This document shows positions 17,144 to 26,251 of a stretch of DNA of 64,000 nt, in pieces. Source of the stretch: Halomicrobium sp. LC1Hm (lineage in GTDB: Archaea > Halobacteriota > Halobacteria > Halobacteriales > Haloarculaceae); contig NZ_CP044129.1 in assembly GCF_009617995.1 (NCBI RefSeq), positions 1,612,001-1,676,000 of the forward strand, in the 5' to 3' direction. Both the position numbers and the translations under genes were made by a program. The notes under the pieces are model-generated. The model was not told where the DNA came from. It saw only the letters and a list, made by a program, of their open reading frames with translations, and searched no databases. Within the stretch, counting starts at the first letter, position 1. Every line of letters begins with the position of its first letter.

Positions 17144-18580
17144 CTACTCTGTGCCCTGCCAGAGCGCCCGTGGGAGCGCCGCGACCAGGTCCGTCGCCAC
17201 GAGTCCGTTGCCCTGCTCGTCGGCGACGAGGTCGCCGGCTCGGCCGGTGACGTACGCGCCGATCGCCGCGGCGTCGTGTTCCCCACACGTCGCGGCCAGC
17301 GCGCCGACCACGCCAGCGAGCACGTCGCCGCTGCCGCCGACGGTCATGCCGGGGTTGCCGGTGCGGTTGACGCGGGTGCGCGTCCCGTCCGAGACGATGT
17401 CGTCGGCACCCTTGACCAGCATCGTCTGACCGATCCGTGCGGCGAAGTCGGCGACGCGCTCCGCGCGCTCGCGCCACTCGTCTGCCGTCTCGCCGCCCAT
17501 CGTCCGAAGCTCGCCCTGGTGGGGCGTACAGATCAGGTCCGCCGCCGTCTCGACCTCCGGAACGACCGACAGCGCGTCGGCGTCGACGACGGCGCGACCG
17601 TCGTACCGTTCGAGGAAGTCCGCGGCCGCGTCGAGTGTCGGCTCCGCGTCACCGAGCCCCGGCCCGAGGACGACCGCGTCGCTGGCGTCTGCGAGGGCGA
17701 TCAGTTCGTCGACGTGTGACGGCGCGAGTGTCGCACCGTCCAGCGGTCTGACGATGAGGTTCTCGCTGTAGCCCTGTACCGCGTCGGCGACGCCGCGGGG
17801 ACAGGCGACCCTGACGAGGTCGCCGCCGGCTCGCAGCGCCGCCTGTGCCGCCAGTGCCGGTGCGCCCGTGTACGGGCCGCCGCCGACGACGAGCACCTCG
17901 CCGTTGTCGCCCTTGTGGCTCGTCGGATCGCGGTCGAGCCGACGCAGGTCGCCCCGCTCGACGAACAGCTCGGCGGTGTCGGGGATACCGATGTCCGCAA
18001 CGGTGACGGTCGCGTCGAGCTCGTCCAGCCCGGGCTTCGCGTCGTGGAACGTGACGACCCGGTCGGCCTCGACCGCGCCCTCCGCCAGCGCCCCGGTGTC
18101 GCCGTCCATCCCCGAGGGCACGTCGACGGAGACGACGGTGCTCTCGCTGTCGTTTATCCGCGTGGCCGCCGTCGCCGCCGGCTCGCGGAGCGGGCCGCTG
18201 ATCCCCGTGCCGAGCATCGCGTCGACGATCACGTCGGGGTCGTCGAGCGCGAACTGGCTGGCGTCCCGGACCTGCTCGGTCTCGTAGTCGGCGTGTCGAA
18301 GCGCCGTCCAGTTCTGACGTGCGATCTCCGTCGTGATCGTCTCGGGCCGTCCCAGCAGCGAGACGCCCAGGTCGTATGCGTCGAGAAACCGGGCCGCAAC
18401 GAACGCGTCGCCGCCGTTGTTCCCGCGGCCGGCGACGATCCGCACCGACGCACCCTCGTCTGCGATCCCTTCGACCACCCGAGCCACCGCGTTCCCCGAG
18501 GACTCCATGAGCTGTTTGCGAGGGACGCCCAGCGCGGCCGCGTTCTCGTCGACGACTGCCATCTCCGAACCGGTGATCAT
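17144..18580 (-). CDS. nnr: bifunctional NAD(P)HX epimerase/dehydratase
   Basis: A 478-residue fusion of NnrE (about 1-210) and NnrD (about 225-475) that repairs damaged hydrated NAD(P)H. NnrE motifs: GRGNNGGDAFVAARFL and DAMLGTGISGPLREP. NnrD motifs: HKGDNGEVLVVGG, AVVLGPGLGD, ADALSV, CTPHQGEL and NPGMTVGGSGDVLAG, the ADP-dependent dehydratase loop. I start at the ATG of MITGSEMAVVDENAAALG (18580); the longer in-frame extension runs through the next intergenic region. Confidence 0.94.
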   Translation of the reverse strand: MITGSEMAVVDENAAALGVPRKQLMESSGNAVARVVEGIADEGASVRIVAGRGNNGGDAFVAARFLDAYDLGVSLLGRPETITTEIARQNWTALRHADYETEQVRDASQFALDDPDVIVDAMLGTGISGPLREPAATAATRINDSESTVVSVDVPSGMDGDTGALAEGAVEADRVVTFHDAKPGLDELDATVTVADIGIPDTAELFVERGDLRRLDRDPTSHKGDNGEVLVVGGGPYTGAPALAAQAALRAGGDLVRVACPRGVADAVQGYSENLIVRPLDGATLAPSHVDELIALADASDAVVLGPGLGDAEPTLDAAADFLERYDGRAVVDADALSVVPEVETAADLICTPHQGELRTMGGETADEWRERAERVADFAARIGQTMLVKGADDIVSDGTRTRVNRTGNPGMTVGGSGDVLAGVVGALAATCGEHDAAAIGAYVTGRAGDLVADEQGNGLVATDLVAALPRALWQGTE

Positions 18581-18686
18581 GGCTGGGCCTTGGCGCGCGA
18601 CCACCCTAACGGTAGGGGACGCCGTCGCCGTCGGCACGCTCGCCGCGTCTTCGCTGCCTCGTCGTCTCTCCCTCGAAGGCGCGAGA

Positions 18687-18965
18687 TCAGCGCCGAATCT
18701 CGAAGCCCTCGATCCCCGCCGGCTCCTCGTACTCGACCTCGACGCCGTCGACGCGGGCTCTGGGACTGCCCTCGTGACACCACTCGACCATCGACTCGAC
18801 GGCCGGCGCAGGCCCCTCGAAAACTGCCTCGACGCGGCCATCCGAGAGATTCTTTACCCAGCCGTCGACGCTCGTCTCGCCCGCGGTCTCGCGGGTGTTG
18901 GCGCGGTAGAAGACGCCCTGTACCTTGCCGCTGACGAACACGTGTGCGCGTGTGCGGTCGGACAT
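18687..18965 (-). CDS. acyP: acylphosphatase
   Basis: A 92-residue acylphosphatase, hydrolysing carboxyl-phosphate bonds such as acetyl- or carbamoyl-phosphate. The catalytic arginine loop VSGKVQGVFYRANT and the catalytic asparagine in GWVKNLSDGRVEAVFEG are both intact. Length and alpha-beta sandwich pattern match the family. Confidence 0.95.
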   Translation of the reverse strand: MSDRTRAHVFVSGKVQGVFYRANTRETAGETSVDGWVKNLSDGRVEAVFEGPAPAVESMVEWCHEGSPRARVDGVEVEYEEPAGIEGFEIRR

Positions 18966-19001
18966 GGTCGAGTGTGATTACGCCGAGACCCAAGAGCGTG
19001 T

Positions 19002-19910
19002 TCACGTCTGGTCGCCGCCGCTTCGGAGGTAGTGAAACACGTACGTCTGCGCGTAGCCGGCGTACTCGCCGCCGAGGGCCTCGCGGATCGCCCGCGAGGT
19101 GTCTGCGTAGTTGCCCCGATCGGCAGCCGGGAAGTACTCCTCGATGGTCGTCTTGATCCAGGTGTCCAGCGGGACCGCTTCGAGGAAATCGAGCGAGAAC
19201 AGTAACACGCAGTCGGCGACCTTGTCCCCGACGCCGACGAACTGGGTGAGGTGGTCGCGAGCGTCCTCGTAGGCCATCCCGCGGGCCGCTTGTGGGTCTG
19301 CTTCGCCCTCGGCGACCATCGTCGCGGTCCGCAGGACGTACGGCGCTCGGTAGCCCAGCCCGAGGTCTCGCAGCGCCTCCTCTGTCGTCGCTGCCAGCTG
19401 TTCCGGCGTCGGGTACGCGTGGTAGGTCTCGCCGTCGAACGTGACCGGATCGCCGTACGTCTCGCGCAGCGCCTGTTGCATCCCGTGGATGCGGCCCACG
19501 CGCATCTGTGCCGAGCAGATGAAGGAGATCAGCGAGCCGAACGGCGGATCGCGGACGAGACGCATCCCCCAGTACTCGTCGTACGCGTCCTGGACGACGG
19601 CGTCGTCGGGTGCCGTCGCACGGATCGCTTCGAGGTCGTCGTCCAGCCGGAGCAGCCGCCGGAGGTGTGGCGTCGCGTCGATGTCGCTCTCCCATTCGAG
19701 GTGGCCGTCGCGCTGTCGAACCCTGATCACGTGGGCTCGGCCGTCGACTCTGACAGTCGTCCAGTACCACGCCGAGCCGCCGTGTACGCCGTCCTGCTCG
19801 TACATCCGACCGTCAGAGCGGTCCCAGAGGTACGACTGGCCGCTCTCGACCGTCGACTGGAGGTCGACGCCACCAGGCAGGCTCGCGATCGCTATCTGGC
19901 CCCGTTCCAT
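19002..19910 (-). CDS. ogg: 8-oxoguanine DNA glycosylase (Ogg/HhH-GPD)
   Basis: A 302-residue HhH-GPD glycosylase/AP-lyase of the Ogg1 type, excising oxidised guanine. The N-terminal domain includes QSTVESGQSYLWDR. The HhH motif LTQFVGVGDKVADCVLLFSL carries the catalytic lysine, followed by the essential aspartate in AVPLDTWIKTT. The length fits Ogg1-like archaeal enzymes rather than the short AGOG type. Its neighbours are divergent or independent. Confidence 0.9.
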   Translation of the reverse strand: MERGQIAIASLPGGVDLQSTVESGQSYLWDRSDGRMYEQDGVHGGSAWYWTTVRVDGRAHVIRVRQRDGHLEWESDIDATPHLRRLLRLDDDLEAIRATAPDDAVVQDAYDEYWGMRLVRDPPFGSLISFICSAQMRVGRIHGMQQALRETYGDPVTFDGETYHAYPTPEQLAATTEEALRDLGLGYRAPYVLRTATMVAEGEADPQAARGMAYEDARDHLTQFVGVGDKVADCVLLFSLDFLEAVPLDTWIKTTIEEYFPAADRGNYADTSRAIREALGGEYAGYAQTYVFHYLRSGGDQT

Positions 19911-19997
19911 CGACTCGTCGTCGGGGCTTGGGCGGTTTCTAGTTTTCGAGAGCGTGACGGGCTAACCTTCTTAATACTGGCAGTCGAATCGACATGT

Positions 19998-20483
19998 ATG
20001 GATTGCCGAGTTGTCGTCGAGGCCGCTGTGCCCGTCTACGACGTGGAAACCCCAGACGAGGCGGTCCGGATCGCGATCTCGAAGACCGGCGAGATGCTCA
20101 ATCCGGACCTCAACTACGTCGAGATCAACATGGGCGAACGACAGTGTCCTCACTGTGGCGACGAACTCGAACCCGCCTTCATCGCTGCCGACGAGAGTCT
20201 GGTCGCGCTCGAACTGGAGATGACCGTCTTCAACGTCGAGCGCGACGAACACGCCGCCCGGATCGCTCGCAAGGAGATCGGCCAGCGCCTCGAGAACATC
20301 CCGCTAGAAGTACTACAGATCGAAGCGATCGAGGAGACGGACGACTCCGACGCCGAGGACCCAGCGGAAACGATCGACGACGAGGGCGACGGCGCTGGGT
20401 CCGACACTGGCGAGACGGACGCGGGAACGGAGTCGGATTCGGACGACGTGTTACCCGAGTTCGACGAGTTAATGAACGAATAA
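19998..20483 (+). CDS. DUF555/UPF0212 family protein
   Basis: A 161-residue archaeal-only DUF555 protein: MDCRVVVEAAVPVYDVETPDEAVRIAISKTGEMLNPDLNYVEINMG followed by a CPHCGDELEP zinc-ribbon half. A poorly conserved acidic tail of about 45 residues follows (DDSDAEDPAETIDDEG...). Function is unknown; the family is conserved in euryarchaea. A TTAATAC element at 19971-19977 is correctly spaced for the ATG at 19998. Confidence 0.9.
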   Translation: MDCRVVVEAAVPVYDVETPDEAVRIAISKTGEMLNPDLNYVEINMGERQCPHCGDELEPAFIAADESLVALELEMTVFNVERDEHAARIARKEIGQRLENIPLEVLQIEAIEETDDSDAEDPAETIDDEGDGAGSDTGETDAGTESDSDDVLPEFDELMNE

Positions 20484-20559
20484 CGTCGGCGTTTCTCACG
20501 CGACACGGTACTGTCCGTCGATTTTGTAGATGACAGCGACTGGTGACTGAGAGCGAAGT

Positions 20560-20796
20560 TCAGTCGGCAGCAGCAGAAACAGGTTCTTTCTCTTCGGCGT
20601 TCATCTCGGACGTGATTCCCTTCGCGAGGGCAAATACAGCGGCCTTGTGGTCCGTCTTCGACTTGTGAATCGAGGTCGGCTGGACACCGAGATCGACGTA
20701 CTTGTCGTGTTCGACTGTGTCCCCTGTCTCTTGCTCGTAGTGGTTCTGTACCTGTGCAAGCAGGCCGTGGAGATGGATGAGTTCCTGCTTCTTCAT
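20560..20796 (-). CDS. UPF0058 family protein (paralogue 1)
   Basis: A 78-residue UPF0058 protein: KKQELIHLHGLLAQVQNHYE, then LGVQPTSIHKSKTDHKAAVFALAKGI. The family is small, helical and archaeal, with histidine/lysine-rich HKSKxDHKxAVF as the conserved core; no function is known. A second copy is at 62429-62710. The ATG at 20796 has a TATA element 28 nt upstream. Confidence 0.9.
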   Translation of the reverse strand: MKKQELIHLHGLLAQVQNHYEQETGDTVEHDKYVDLGVQPTSIHKSKTDHKAAVFALAKGITSEMNAEEKEPVSAAAD

Positions 20797-20823
20797 AGTC
20801 ACCCACACCTAGAAACCGAAGGG

Positions 20824-20830
20824 TTATAGT
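20824..20830 (-). promoter_or_regulatory. TATA box for UPF0058 paralogue 1
   Basis: TTATAGT on the plus strand (ACTATAA minus) lies 28 nt upstream of the ATG at 20796, giving a leaderless transcript. Confidence 0.5.
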
Positions 20831-21012
20831 ACTACTCTGAGTGTGGTTAACACACGCCTCTCAATTACGGTCCCGAAGTAGACGGATTATACGCTGGTCT
20901 CGTCGGAACGAATGCGGTGTCTACTGCCTCTTGAACGCGGTGTAGTCACTGTCTACGCTCTGTTCAGGTGGAGCGTGAAAGATTTTTGGTCGCGGCTGTA
21001 CTGGGGGACAGT

Positions 21013-21417
21013 ATGGACTACGACGAGATGCTCGACCAGGCGGTCGAGGAGACACCGGAGATCGAGGGCGACGGCGAACGGTTCGAAATTCCCGATCCGG
21101 ACCTCCGCCAGGAGGGGAACGCGACCGTGTTCGAGAATTTCCAGTCGGTCTGTGACCGGCTCTCGCGAGCGGACGAACACGTGATGCAGTTCCTCCAGAA
21201 CGAGGTCGGGACGAGCGGCCACATCGACGAGAGTGGCCGGGCCAGGCTCACTGGTGAGTTCCGGGAGCGACGCATCGCCGACGCGCTCGACGCCTACGCC
21301 GACGCCTACGTGCTGTGCCCGGAGTGTGGGCTCCCCGATACGAAGCTCAAGGACGAGCAGGGCGCGACGGTGCTGCGATGTGAAGCCTGCGGCGCGCAGT
21401 CGCCGGCCGGGCCGTAG
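21013..21417 (+). CDS. eif2b: translation initiation factor aIF2 beta
   Basis: The beta subunit of archaeal initiation factor 2, 134 residues, part of the alpha-beta-gamma complex that carries Met-tRNAi. The N-terminal helix MDYDEMLDQAVEE is followed by the core (NFQSVCDRLSRADEHVMQFLQNEVGTSG) and a C4 zinc ribbon CPECGLPDTKL ... RCEACGAQSP. Its stop is directly next to the stop of a convergent zinc-ribbon gene with no intervening base. Confidence 0.95.
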   Translation: MDYDEMLDQAVEETPEIEGDGERFEIPDPDLRQEGNATVFENFQSVCDRLSRADEHVMQFLQNEVGTSGHIDESGRARLTGEFRERRIADALDAYADAYVLCPECGLPDTKLKDEQGATVLRCEACGAQSPAGP

Positions 21418-21597
21418 CTACTGTAGTCCCTTCAGCGTCTCCAGGTCTCTGTCGGTTCTGGTGTACTCCGCGAGTCGCCGACTGGCGTGACAGTTCGGAC
21501 AGTGGTACGTGGCGTCGTGTTTCGGGAGCGCGGTCGGCGTCGACTCCCAGTCTTTCTTGCACTCGGGACAGAGCAGTCGAACGTAGGCCTCCTCCAT
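21418..21597 (-). CDS. small zinc-ribbon protein
   Basis: A 59-residue protein with two cysteine pairs, LLCPECKKDWESTP and YHCPNCHASRRLAEY, forming a zinc ribbon of the haloarchaeal small CPxCG-type. It probably acts as an adaptor or regulator; no target is evident. The ATG at 21597 is preferred over one five codons earlier. Confidence 0.8.
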   Translation of the reverse strand: MEEAYVRLLCPECKKDWESTPTALPKHDATYHCPNCHASRRLAEYTRTDRDLETLKGLQ

Positions 21598-21676
21598 GGT
21601 TGTGAATAACACGCAATGGACGCCGAAAAAGGTTCGTGTTCCAGCAGCGAGCGCAGCCGACTCGACGAGCGAGAAG

Positions 21677-22651
21677 TTACGCCGGGAGGCCGTCGACGTC
21701 GAGCAGTTCCTTGTAGCGGTTGCGGATCGTGACCTCTGAGATGTCCGCGACGCCGCTGACCTCGCTCTGTGTGACCTTCTCGTTGGTCAGCAGGGCCGCT
21801 GCGTACACGGCCGCGGCCGCGATTCCGACCGGCGACTTCCCGCTGAGGATGCCACCGTCACGAGCCGCTTCGATCAGTTCGCGTGCGCGCCGTTCGGTCT
21901 CGTCCGACAGCGACAGCTCGCTGCAAAAGCGCGGGACGTAACTCTCGGGCTTGGCCGGGGCGACTTCCAGGCCCAGTTCCCGGATGATGTAGCGGTAGGT
22001 CCGGGTGAGCTCCATCCGTTCGACGCGGGAGACGTGGGTCATCTCGTCGAGTGACCGGGGGTTGTTCGCCTGACGGGCGGCGGCGTACAGCGCCGACGTG
22101 GCGACGCCCTCGATGGAGCGACCGGGCAGCAGGTCCTCGTCGAGCGCGCGGCGATAGATGACGCTTGCGGTCTCGCGGACGTTCTTGGGGAGTCCGAGCG
22201 CCGATGCCATGCGGTCGATCTCACCAAGCGCCTGCTTGAGATTGCGTTCCTTGGAGTCACGCGTGCGGAATCGCTCGTTCCAGGTGCGCAGGCGCTGCAT
22301 CTTCTGGCGCTGGGAACTCGACAGGGAGTTGCCGTAGGCGTCCTTGTCCTGCCAACCGATGTTGGTCGACAGCCCCTTGTCGTGCATCATCTTGGTCGTC
22401 GGCGCGCCGACGCGGGACTTGCTGTCTTTCTCGCTGGCGTCGAACGCGCGCCACTCGGGGCCGTGGTCAATCTCGTCTTCCTCGACGACCAGTCCACAGT
22501 CCTCACAGACGGTCTCGCCGTGTTCGGAGTCGAGTTGCGTGTGGCCGCCACACTCGGGACAGACGTCCTCGTCGACGTCCGCCTCCTCTCGCTCGATCTC
22601 TGTGCTGGTCTGCTGTTCGCCGCTGTTGGTTCGGGTATATATCTCGCTCAT
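21677..22651 (-). CDS. tfb: transcription initiation factor TFB
   Basis: A 324-residue TFIIB homologue. It has the N-terminal zinc ribbon (CPECGGHTQLDSEHGETVCEDCG), the B-finger region (GPEWRAFDASEKDSKSRVGAPTTKMMHDKGLSTNIGWQDKD) and two cyclin repeats ending in the BRE-contacting helix-turn-helix (VADISEVTIRNRYKELLDVDGLP). Haloarchaea carry several TFBs with different promoter preferences; which paralogue this is cannot be settled here. TATA-like TTTTTAAGG (22683-22691 minus) precedes it. Confidence 0.96.
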   Translation of the reverse strand: MSEIYTRTNSGEQQTSTEIEREEADVDEDVCPECGGHTQLDSEHGETVCEDCGLVVEEDEIDHGPEWRAFDASEKDSKSRVGAPTTKMMHDKGLSTNIGWQDKDAYGNSLSSSQRQKMQRLRTWNERFRTRDSKERNLKQALGEIDRMASALGLPKNVRETASVIYRRALDEDLLPGRSIEGVATSALYAAARQANNPRSLDEMTHVSRVERMELTRTYRYIIRELGLEVAPAKPESYVPRFCSELSLSDETERRARELIEAARDGGILSGKSPVGIAAAAVYAAALLTNEKVTQSEVSGVADISEVTIRNRYKELLDVDGLPA

Positions 22652-22682
22652 AGTGGATGCCTCGCTTGCTGTGGACACAAAC

Positions 22683-22691
22683 CTTAAAAAA
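22683..22691 (-). promoter_or_regulatory. TATA-like element for tfb
   Basis: The AT-rich run (TTTTTAAGG in the direction of tfb) lies 32-40 nt before its ATG. A second TATATAAAGT block at 22731-22740 may provide an upstream or divergent start. Confidence 0.35.
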
Positions 22692-22869
22692 CAGGCTGCG
22701 ACCTTCTTAACAAGTAGTTAGTCAGAAAAGTATATAAAGTCTTCGGTAGCGGAAGCGGTAATTCGCAAGACTGCGCCGTGCTGTCAGTTGTCATGGGTGT
22801 GTAGAACGTCGACAGGAGACGGTGATTCGAGCGGTCGCTTTCCCGCGGTGGCAACCGGGTAGTGACCGC

Positions 22870-23154
22870 CTAGACGGTAAAGAGGTGGCCCTCGGTCGGC
22901 ACGTCGAACAGCCCGATCCGCGCCCCGGCGTCGAGCCACGCGTGGCCGTAGGAGAACGACGCCAGCGCGTTGACCGGGTCGTCGTCCGCCCGGAAGTGTC
23001 GGCCGTCTTCGAGATACGACGCCGCCATCTCCGCGCACTCGACGGCCGCGTCGTGCATCGGCGTCCCCTCTGGTGGCGCGATTTCGGCCGCCGAGACGGC
23101 CTCTGCGAGCAGTCCCTCGTATCGATCGGTCTTCTCCCGTAGCTCCGCAGCCAT
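22870..23154 (-). CDS. DUF357 helical protein
   Basis: A 94-residue DUF357 protein: two long helices (LREKTDRYEGLLAEAVSAAEIAP; HDAAVECAEMAASYLEDGRHFRADDDPVNALASFSYGHAWLDAG). The D-G-x-x-F-x-x-x-x-D-x-V-N-A-L-A-x-F-S-Y-G-x-G/A-W-L-D core is diagnostic. The family is archaeal with a HEPN-like fold; no function is established. The ATG at 23154 is chosen because the longer frame reads noncoding-like. It is divergent from the thioredoxin reductase. Confidence 0.88.
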   Translation of the reverse strand: MAAELREKTDRYEGLLAEAVSAAEIAPPEGTPMHDAAVECAEMAASYLEDGRHFRADDDPVNALASFSYGHAWLDAGARIGLFDVPTEGHLFTV

Positions 23155-23255
23155 ACCCGGTACAGACCGTCGAGTGGCTAAGCGGTTTCGTCCGATGGGC
23201 GCGGGCCAGACACGACAGCGCAACCTACAAATCCCGCCACGAAGTAAGGTAAGTA

Positions 23256-24302
23256 ATGACCGAAGACGTCGTCGAACACCGGAGGCTCATCATCGCTGGG
23301 ACGGGTATCGCGGGGCTCACCGCCGCCATCTACGCCGCCCGCTCGAACAACGATCCCCTCGTCTTCGAAGGGGACGAACCCGGCGGACAGCTCACGCTCA
23401 CCACGGACGTGGCGAACTACCCGGGCTTCCCGGAGGGAATCAGCGGTCCCGACCTGGTCAACGACATGAAAGAGCAGGCCCAGCAGTTCGGTGCCGAACT
23501 CGATCACGGAATCGTCGAGAACGTCGACGCGACCGATCGCCCGTTCCGTGTCGAACTCGCCAACGGCGACGCTTACACCGCCGACGCCGTCATCGCCGCC
23601 TCCGGAGCGAGCGCGCGCACGCTCGGCGTCCCCGGCGAGGACGAACTGATGGGCTACGGCGTCTCGACGTGTGCGACCTGTGACGGGGCGTTCTTCCGCG
23701 ACGAGGACATGCTCGTGGTCGGCGGCGGCGACGCCGCCATGGAGGAGGCCACCTTCCTGACGAAGTTCGCGGACACCGTCTACCTCGCACACCGCCGCGA
23801 GGAGTTCCGCGCGGAGGACTACTGGATCGACCGCGTCCAGGACCAGGTCGAGAGCGGCGACATCGAGATCATGCGCAACACGGAACTCCTGGAGATCCAC
23901 GGCTCGGCCGAAGACGGCGTCGACCACGTCACGCTGGCCCGCAACGACGAGGGATACCCCTCGGAGGCGCTCGACGACCCCGACACCGAGCAGTTCGACT
24001 TCGACGTGGGCGCGGTCTTCCTCGCGATCGGCCACACGCCCAACACCGGCTACCTCGAAGACACCGGCGTCGAACTGGACGAGGCCGGGTACCTCCAGAC
24101 CGAGGGCGGCGTCGGCGACGGCGAGACCGCCACCGCCGTCGAGGGGCTGTTCGGTGCCGGCGACGTGGTCGACCACCACTACCAGCAGGCCGTCACCGCC
24201 GCGGGGATGGGCTGTAAGGCCGCTCTCGACGCCGACGAGTACCTCGAATCGCTCCCCGAAGCGTCCCAGGCCACCGAGACGGCCCCGCAGGCAGACGATT
24301 GA
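23256..24302 (+). CDS. trxB: thioredoxin reductase
   Basis: A 348-residue FAD/NAD(P)H disulfide reductase. FAD motif IIAGTGIAGLTAAIYAAR (about 12-29), redox-active CATC (139-142) and second nucleotide motif VVGGGDAAMEEATFLTK (about 155). A final FAD-contact GLFGAGDVVDHHYQQAVTAAGMGCKAAL follows. The enzyme keeps thioredoxin reduced. It is somewhat longer than bacterial TrxB, with an acidic C-terminal tail. Confidence 0.95.
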   Translation: MTEDVVEHRRLIIAGTGIAGLTAAIYAARSNNDPLVFEGDEPGGQLTLTTDVANYPGFPEGISGPDLVNDMKEQAQQFGAELDHGIVENVDATDRPFRVELANGDAYTADAVIAASGASARTLGVPGEDELMGYGVSTCATCDGAFFRDEDMLVVGGGDAAMEEATFLTKFADTVYLAHRREEFRAEDYWIDRVQDQVESGDIEIMRNTELLEIHGSAEDGVDHVTLARNDEGYPSEALDDPDTEQFDFDVGAVFLAIGHTPNTGYLEDTGVELDEAGYLQTEGGVGDGETATAVEGLFGAGDVVDHHYQQAVTAAGMGCKAALDADEYLESLPEASQATETAPQADD

Positions 24303-24379
24303 GGAGCCGGAAACTCGCGTTCTCGCGCTGTGCTCGCCGACCCGCAGTCCCTTTACGTAGCGGCGGCCAACGAGCAGTC

Positions 24380-24664
24380 ATGACAGACGACACTGTCACC
24401 GTGACACTCGAAGCCGGCGAAGAACGCGACGAACTGACCGTCCCGACCGCGCTCGTGGACATGCTCCGAGAAGGCGATGAGTCCGACCCGGAAGTCGTCG
24501 GCGACATCGCGATGTTCGGCATGGCCCAGCGGATCCACGGTGCCGTCCACCACGGGCAGGGCGAACCCGACGCCGAGATCGCGTCCGTCAACGAGACGGC
24601 GATGGAGCTGTTCGAAGAGCGCTTCGGCGCGACGTTCTCCGAGCTGACCGGCCACGACCACTGA
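24380..24664 (+). CDS. conserved haloarchaeal acidic protein
   Basis: A 94-residue acidic protein with EERDELTVPTALVDMLREGDESDPEVVGDIAMFGMAQRIHGAVHHG and SVNETAMELFEERFGATFSELTG. It matches a small family I know only as a haloarchaeal domain of unknown function (DUF7545-like). The ATG at 24380 is preferred to the long upstream extension. It may be cotranscribed with trxB (77 nt downstream), so a redox link is possible but unsupported. Confidence 0.75.
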   Translation: MTDDTVTVTLEAGEERDELTVPTALVDMLREGDESDPEVVGDIAMFGMAQRIHGAVHHGQGEPDAEIASVNETAMELFEERFGATFSELTGHDH

Positions 24665-24733
24665 CTGCGATCTCGCTTTCCGAGCCGACGGCTCCCGTAC
24701 TGGCGGCTGTAAGATAACGGTCCATCGACGCGC

Positions 24734-25405
24734 TCACGCCGTGTCGGTGACCGTCCACGAGAGGAGGACGCCGTCGTCTACCCGCTCGATATCGTCGAGC
24801 GAGAGCGCCGGGAACTCGTCGACGAACCCCTCGCCGTCTGCCAGTGTCGGGGCGTCCCGTCCGCCGATCACCGTCGAGCCGACGAACACCGAGAGCTCGT
24901 CGACCAGTCCCGCCTCGAACAGCGAGAAGATCAGCTCGCCCCCGCCCTCGACCATCAGCTGGTCGATGCCGTCGCCCTCCAGCTTGGCGAGTGCGGTGAC
25001 CAGATCGACGCGGTCCTCGCCGGCTGCGATGACGGTCGCGCCCGCTTCCTCCATCTGCGTGACGAAGTCCGTCGGTGCCGCCTGGCTGACCAGCAGGTAG
25101 GTGAGTGCTGCCCCGTCGAGGACGCGTGCGTCCGGCGGGGTCCTGACCTGTGAGTCGGCGACGACTCGCGCGGGATTGGCGGGCTCGCCACGTTCCTCGC
25201 GGGCCCGCTGGCGCTCGGGGTCGTCGAGCGTGAGCGACGGATCGTCTGCCAGCACCGTCCCGACGCCGACCATGACCGCGTCGCTCTCGGCGCGCAACTC
25301 GTCGACCCGGTCGAAGTCCCGCGTTCCCGAGATCTCGATCTGTTCGCGACGGCGCGTCGACAGCTTCCCGTCGGCGCTCATGGCGGCGTTGACGACCACG
25401 TGCAT
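24734..25405 (-). CDS. arfC: 2,5-diamino-6-ribosylaminopyrimidinone-phosphate reductase
   Basis: A 223-residue RibD C-terminal-domain (DHFR-like) reductase. In archaea this step of riboflavin/F420 synthesis reduces the ribosyl group before deamination. Motifs: MHVVVNAAMSADGKLST at the N-terminus, VMVGVGTVLADDPSLT (NADPH loop), RVVADSQVRTPPDARVL and IDQLMVEGGGELIFSLFEAGLVDEL. Length matches stand-alone archaeal enzymes. Confidence 0.92.
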   Translation of the reverse strand: MHVVVNAAMSADGKLSTRRREQIEISGTRDFDRVDELRAESDAVMVGVGTVLADDPSLTLDDPERQRAREERGEPANPARVVADSQVRTPPDARVLDGAALTYLLVSQAAPTDFVTQMEEAGATVIAAGEDRVDLVTALAKLEGDGIDQLMVEGGGELIFSLFEAGLVDELSVFVGSTVIGGRDAPTLADGEGFVDEFPALSLDDIERVDDGVLLSWTVTDTA

Positions 25406-25447
25406 GGTCGCCAGGAGGGAACTGGCGCAAAAACCGGTTACGAAACG

Positions 25448-25912
25448 CTATGCTTCGGACTCGCGCTTGCCGTCGGCCAGTAGCTTCCGGGCGTCGATGG
25501 CCTTCTTGCCGTGGGCGCTCGTCCGGAGCCTGACCGCCGGCCCGTCGAGCCAGAGTTCGCGCACGTCGACGACGATCTCGGACGACCAGCTCTTGATCCG
25601 ACCCTCGCCGTGGCTATCGATTTCGATAAAGGTGCGCGGCGTTCGCTGGCGACCCATCGTCCACTCCGTGTCCCCCAGCTCCATCGTCTCCGCTTCGAGC
25701 GCTTCCCACTCGAAGATCACGACGTGTTGCTCGCGTGGCCGATCCGATCGCTCGTGATCGACCCGCGTTCGGGTCTCGTAGTCGACGCCGAAGTGCGCGG
25801 CCCACAGCTCCAGATACTCGAAGTCGAACTTCTTTTTGCCCTCTCCCTCGCCGTCCCTGTTCGTCCAGACGACGTGGGCGTTCGAGGGCTTCTTGCCGAA
25901 TGCGCCGCTCAT
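25448..25912 (-). CDS. conserved haloarchaeal protein, unknown
   Basis: A 154-residue charged protein: basic-acidic N-terminus (FGKKPSNAHVVWTNRDGEGEGKKKFDFEYLELWAAHFG), a central HVVIFEWEALEAETMELG strand and a C-terminal beta-rich VVDVRELWLDGPAVRLRTSAHGKKA. I recognise only a haloarchaeal unknown (DUF7528-like). A GTG at 25951 would add 13 residues; I prefer the ATG at 25912. Function is unknown. Confidence 0.68.
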   Translation of the reverse strand: MSGAFGKKPSNAHVVWTNRDGEGEGKKKFDFEYLELWAAHFGVDYETRTRVDHERSDRPREQHVVIFEWEALEAETMELGDTEWTMGRQRTPRTFIEIDSHGEGRIKSWSSEIVVDVRELWLDGPAVRLRTSAHGKKAIDARKLLADGKRESEA

Positions 25913-26251
25913 GTCATCGACCCCGCTGGCGCTGTCGTTCACGTCCGTCACCGAGCGAACGCGGGCCGACCAGTCCCGCGCTCGATCGCCGTCGACGCAC
26001 CGAGCTGTCGCCCGTGATACTGTCGGCTCTCACCGTTTCGAGAGACTCGTGACCCCCTCCCGAGATTCGTAACAGACGGACGGCCGGCAGTGTGACCCCG
26101 CACTGTGGCATACGCGTGAAGTACCATTATCTCGAATAAAAATGTGCCGGCCATACGTCAACTGGTAGATGGGTAACCGCTCGCCTCCGCTCGGTCGCGG
26201 TTTCGGCGCACCACCGAACGCTTTTCATCGCTGCCGCCGAACCACGGCCCG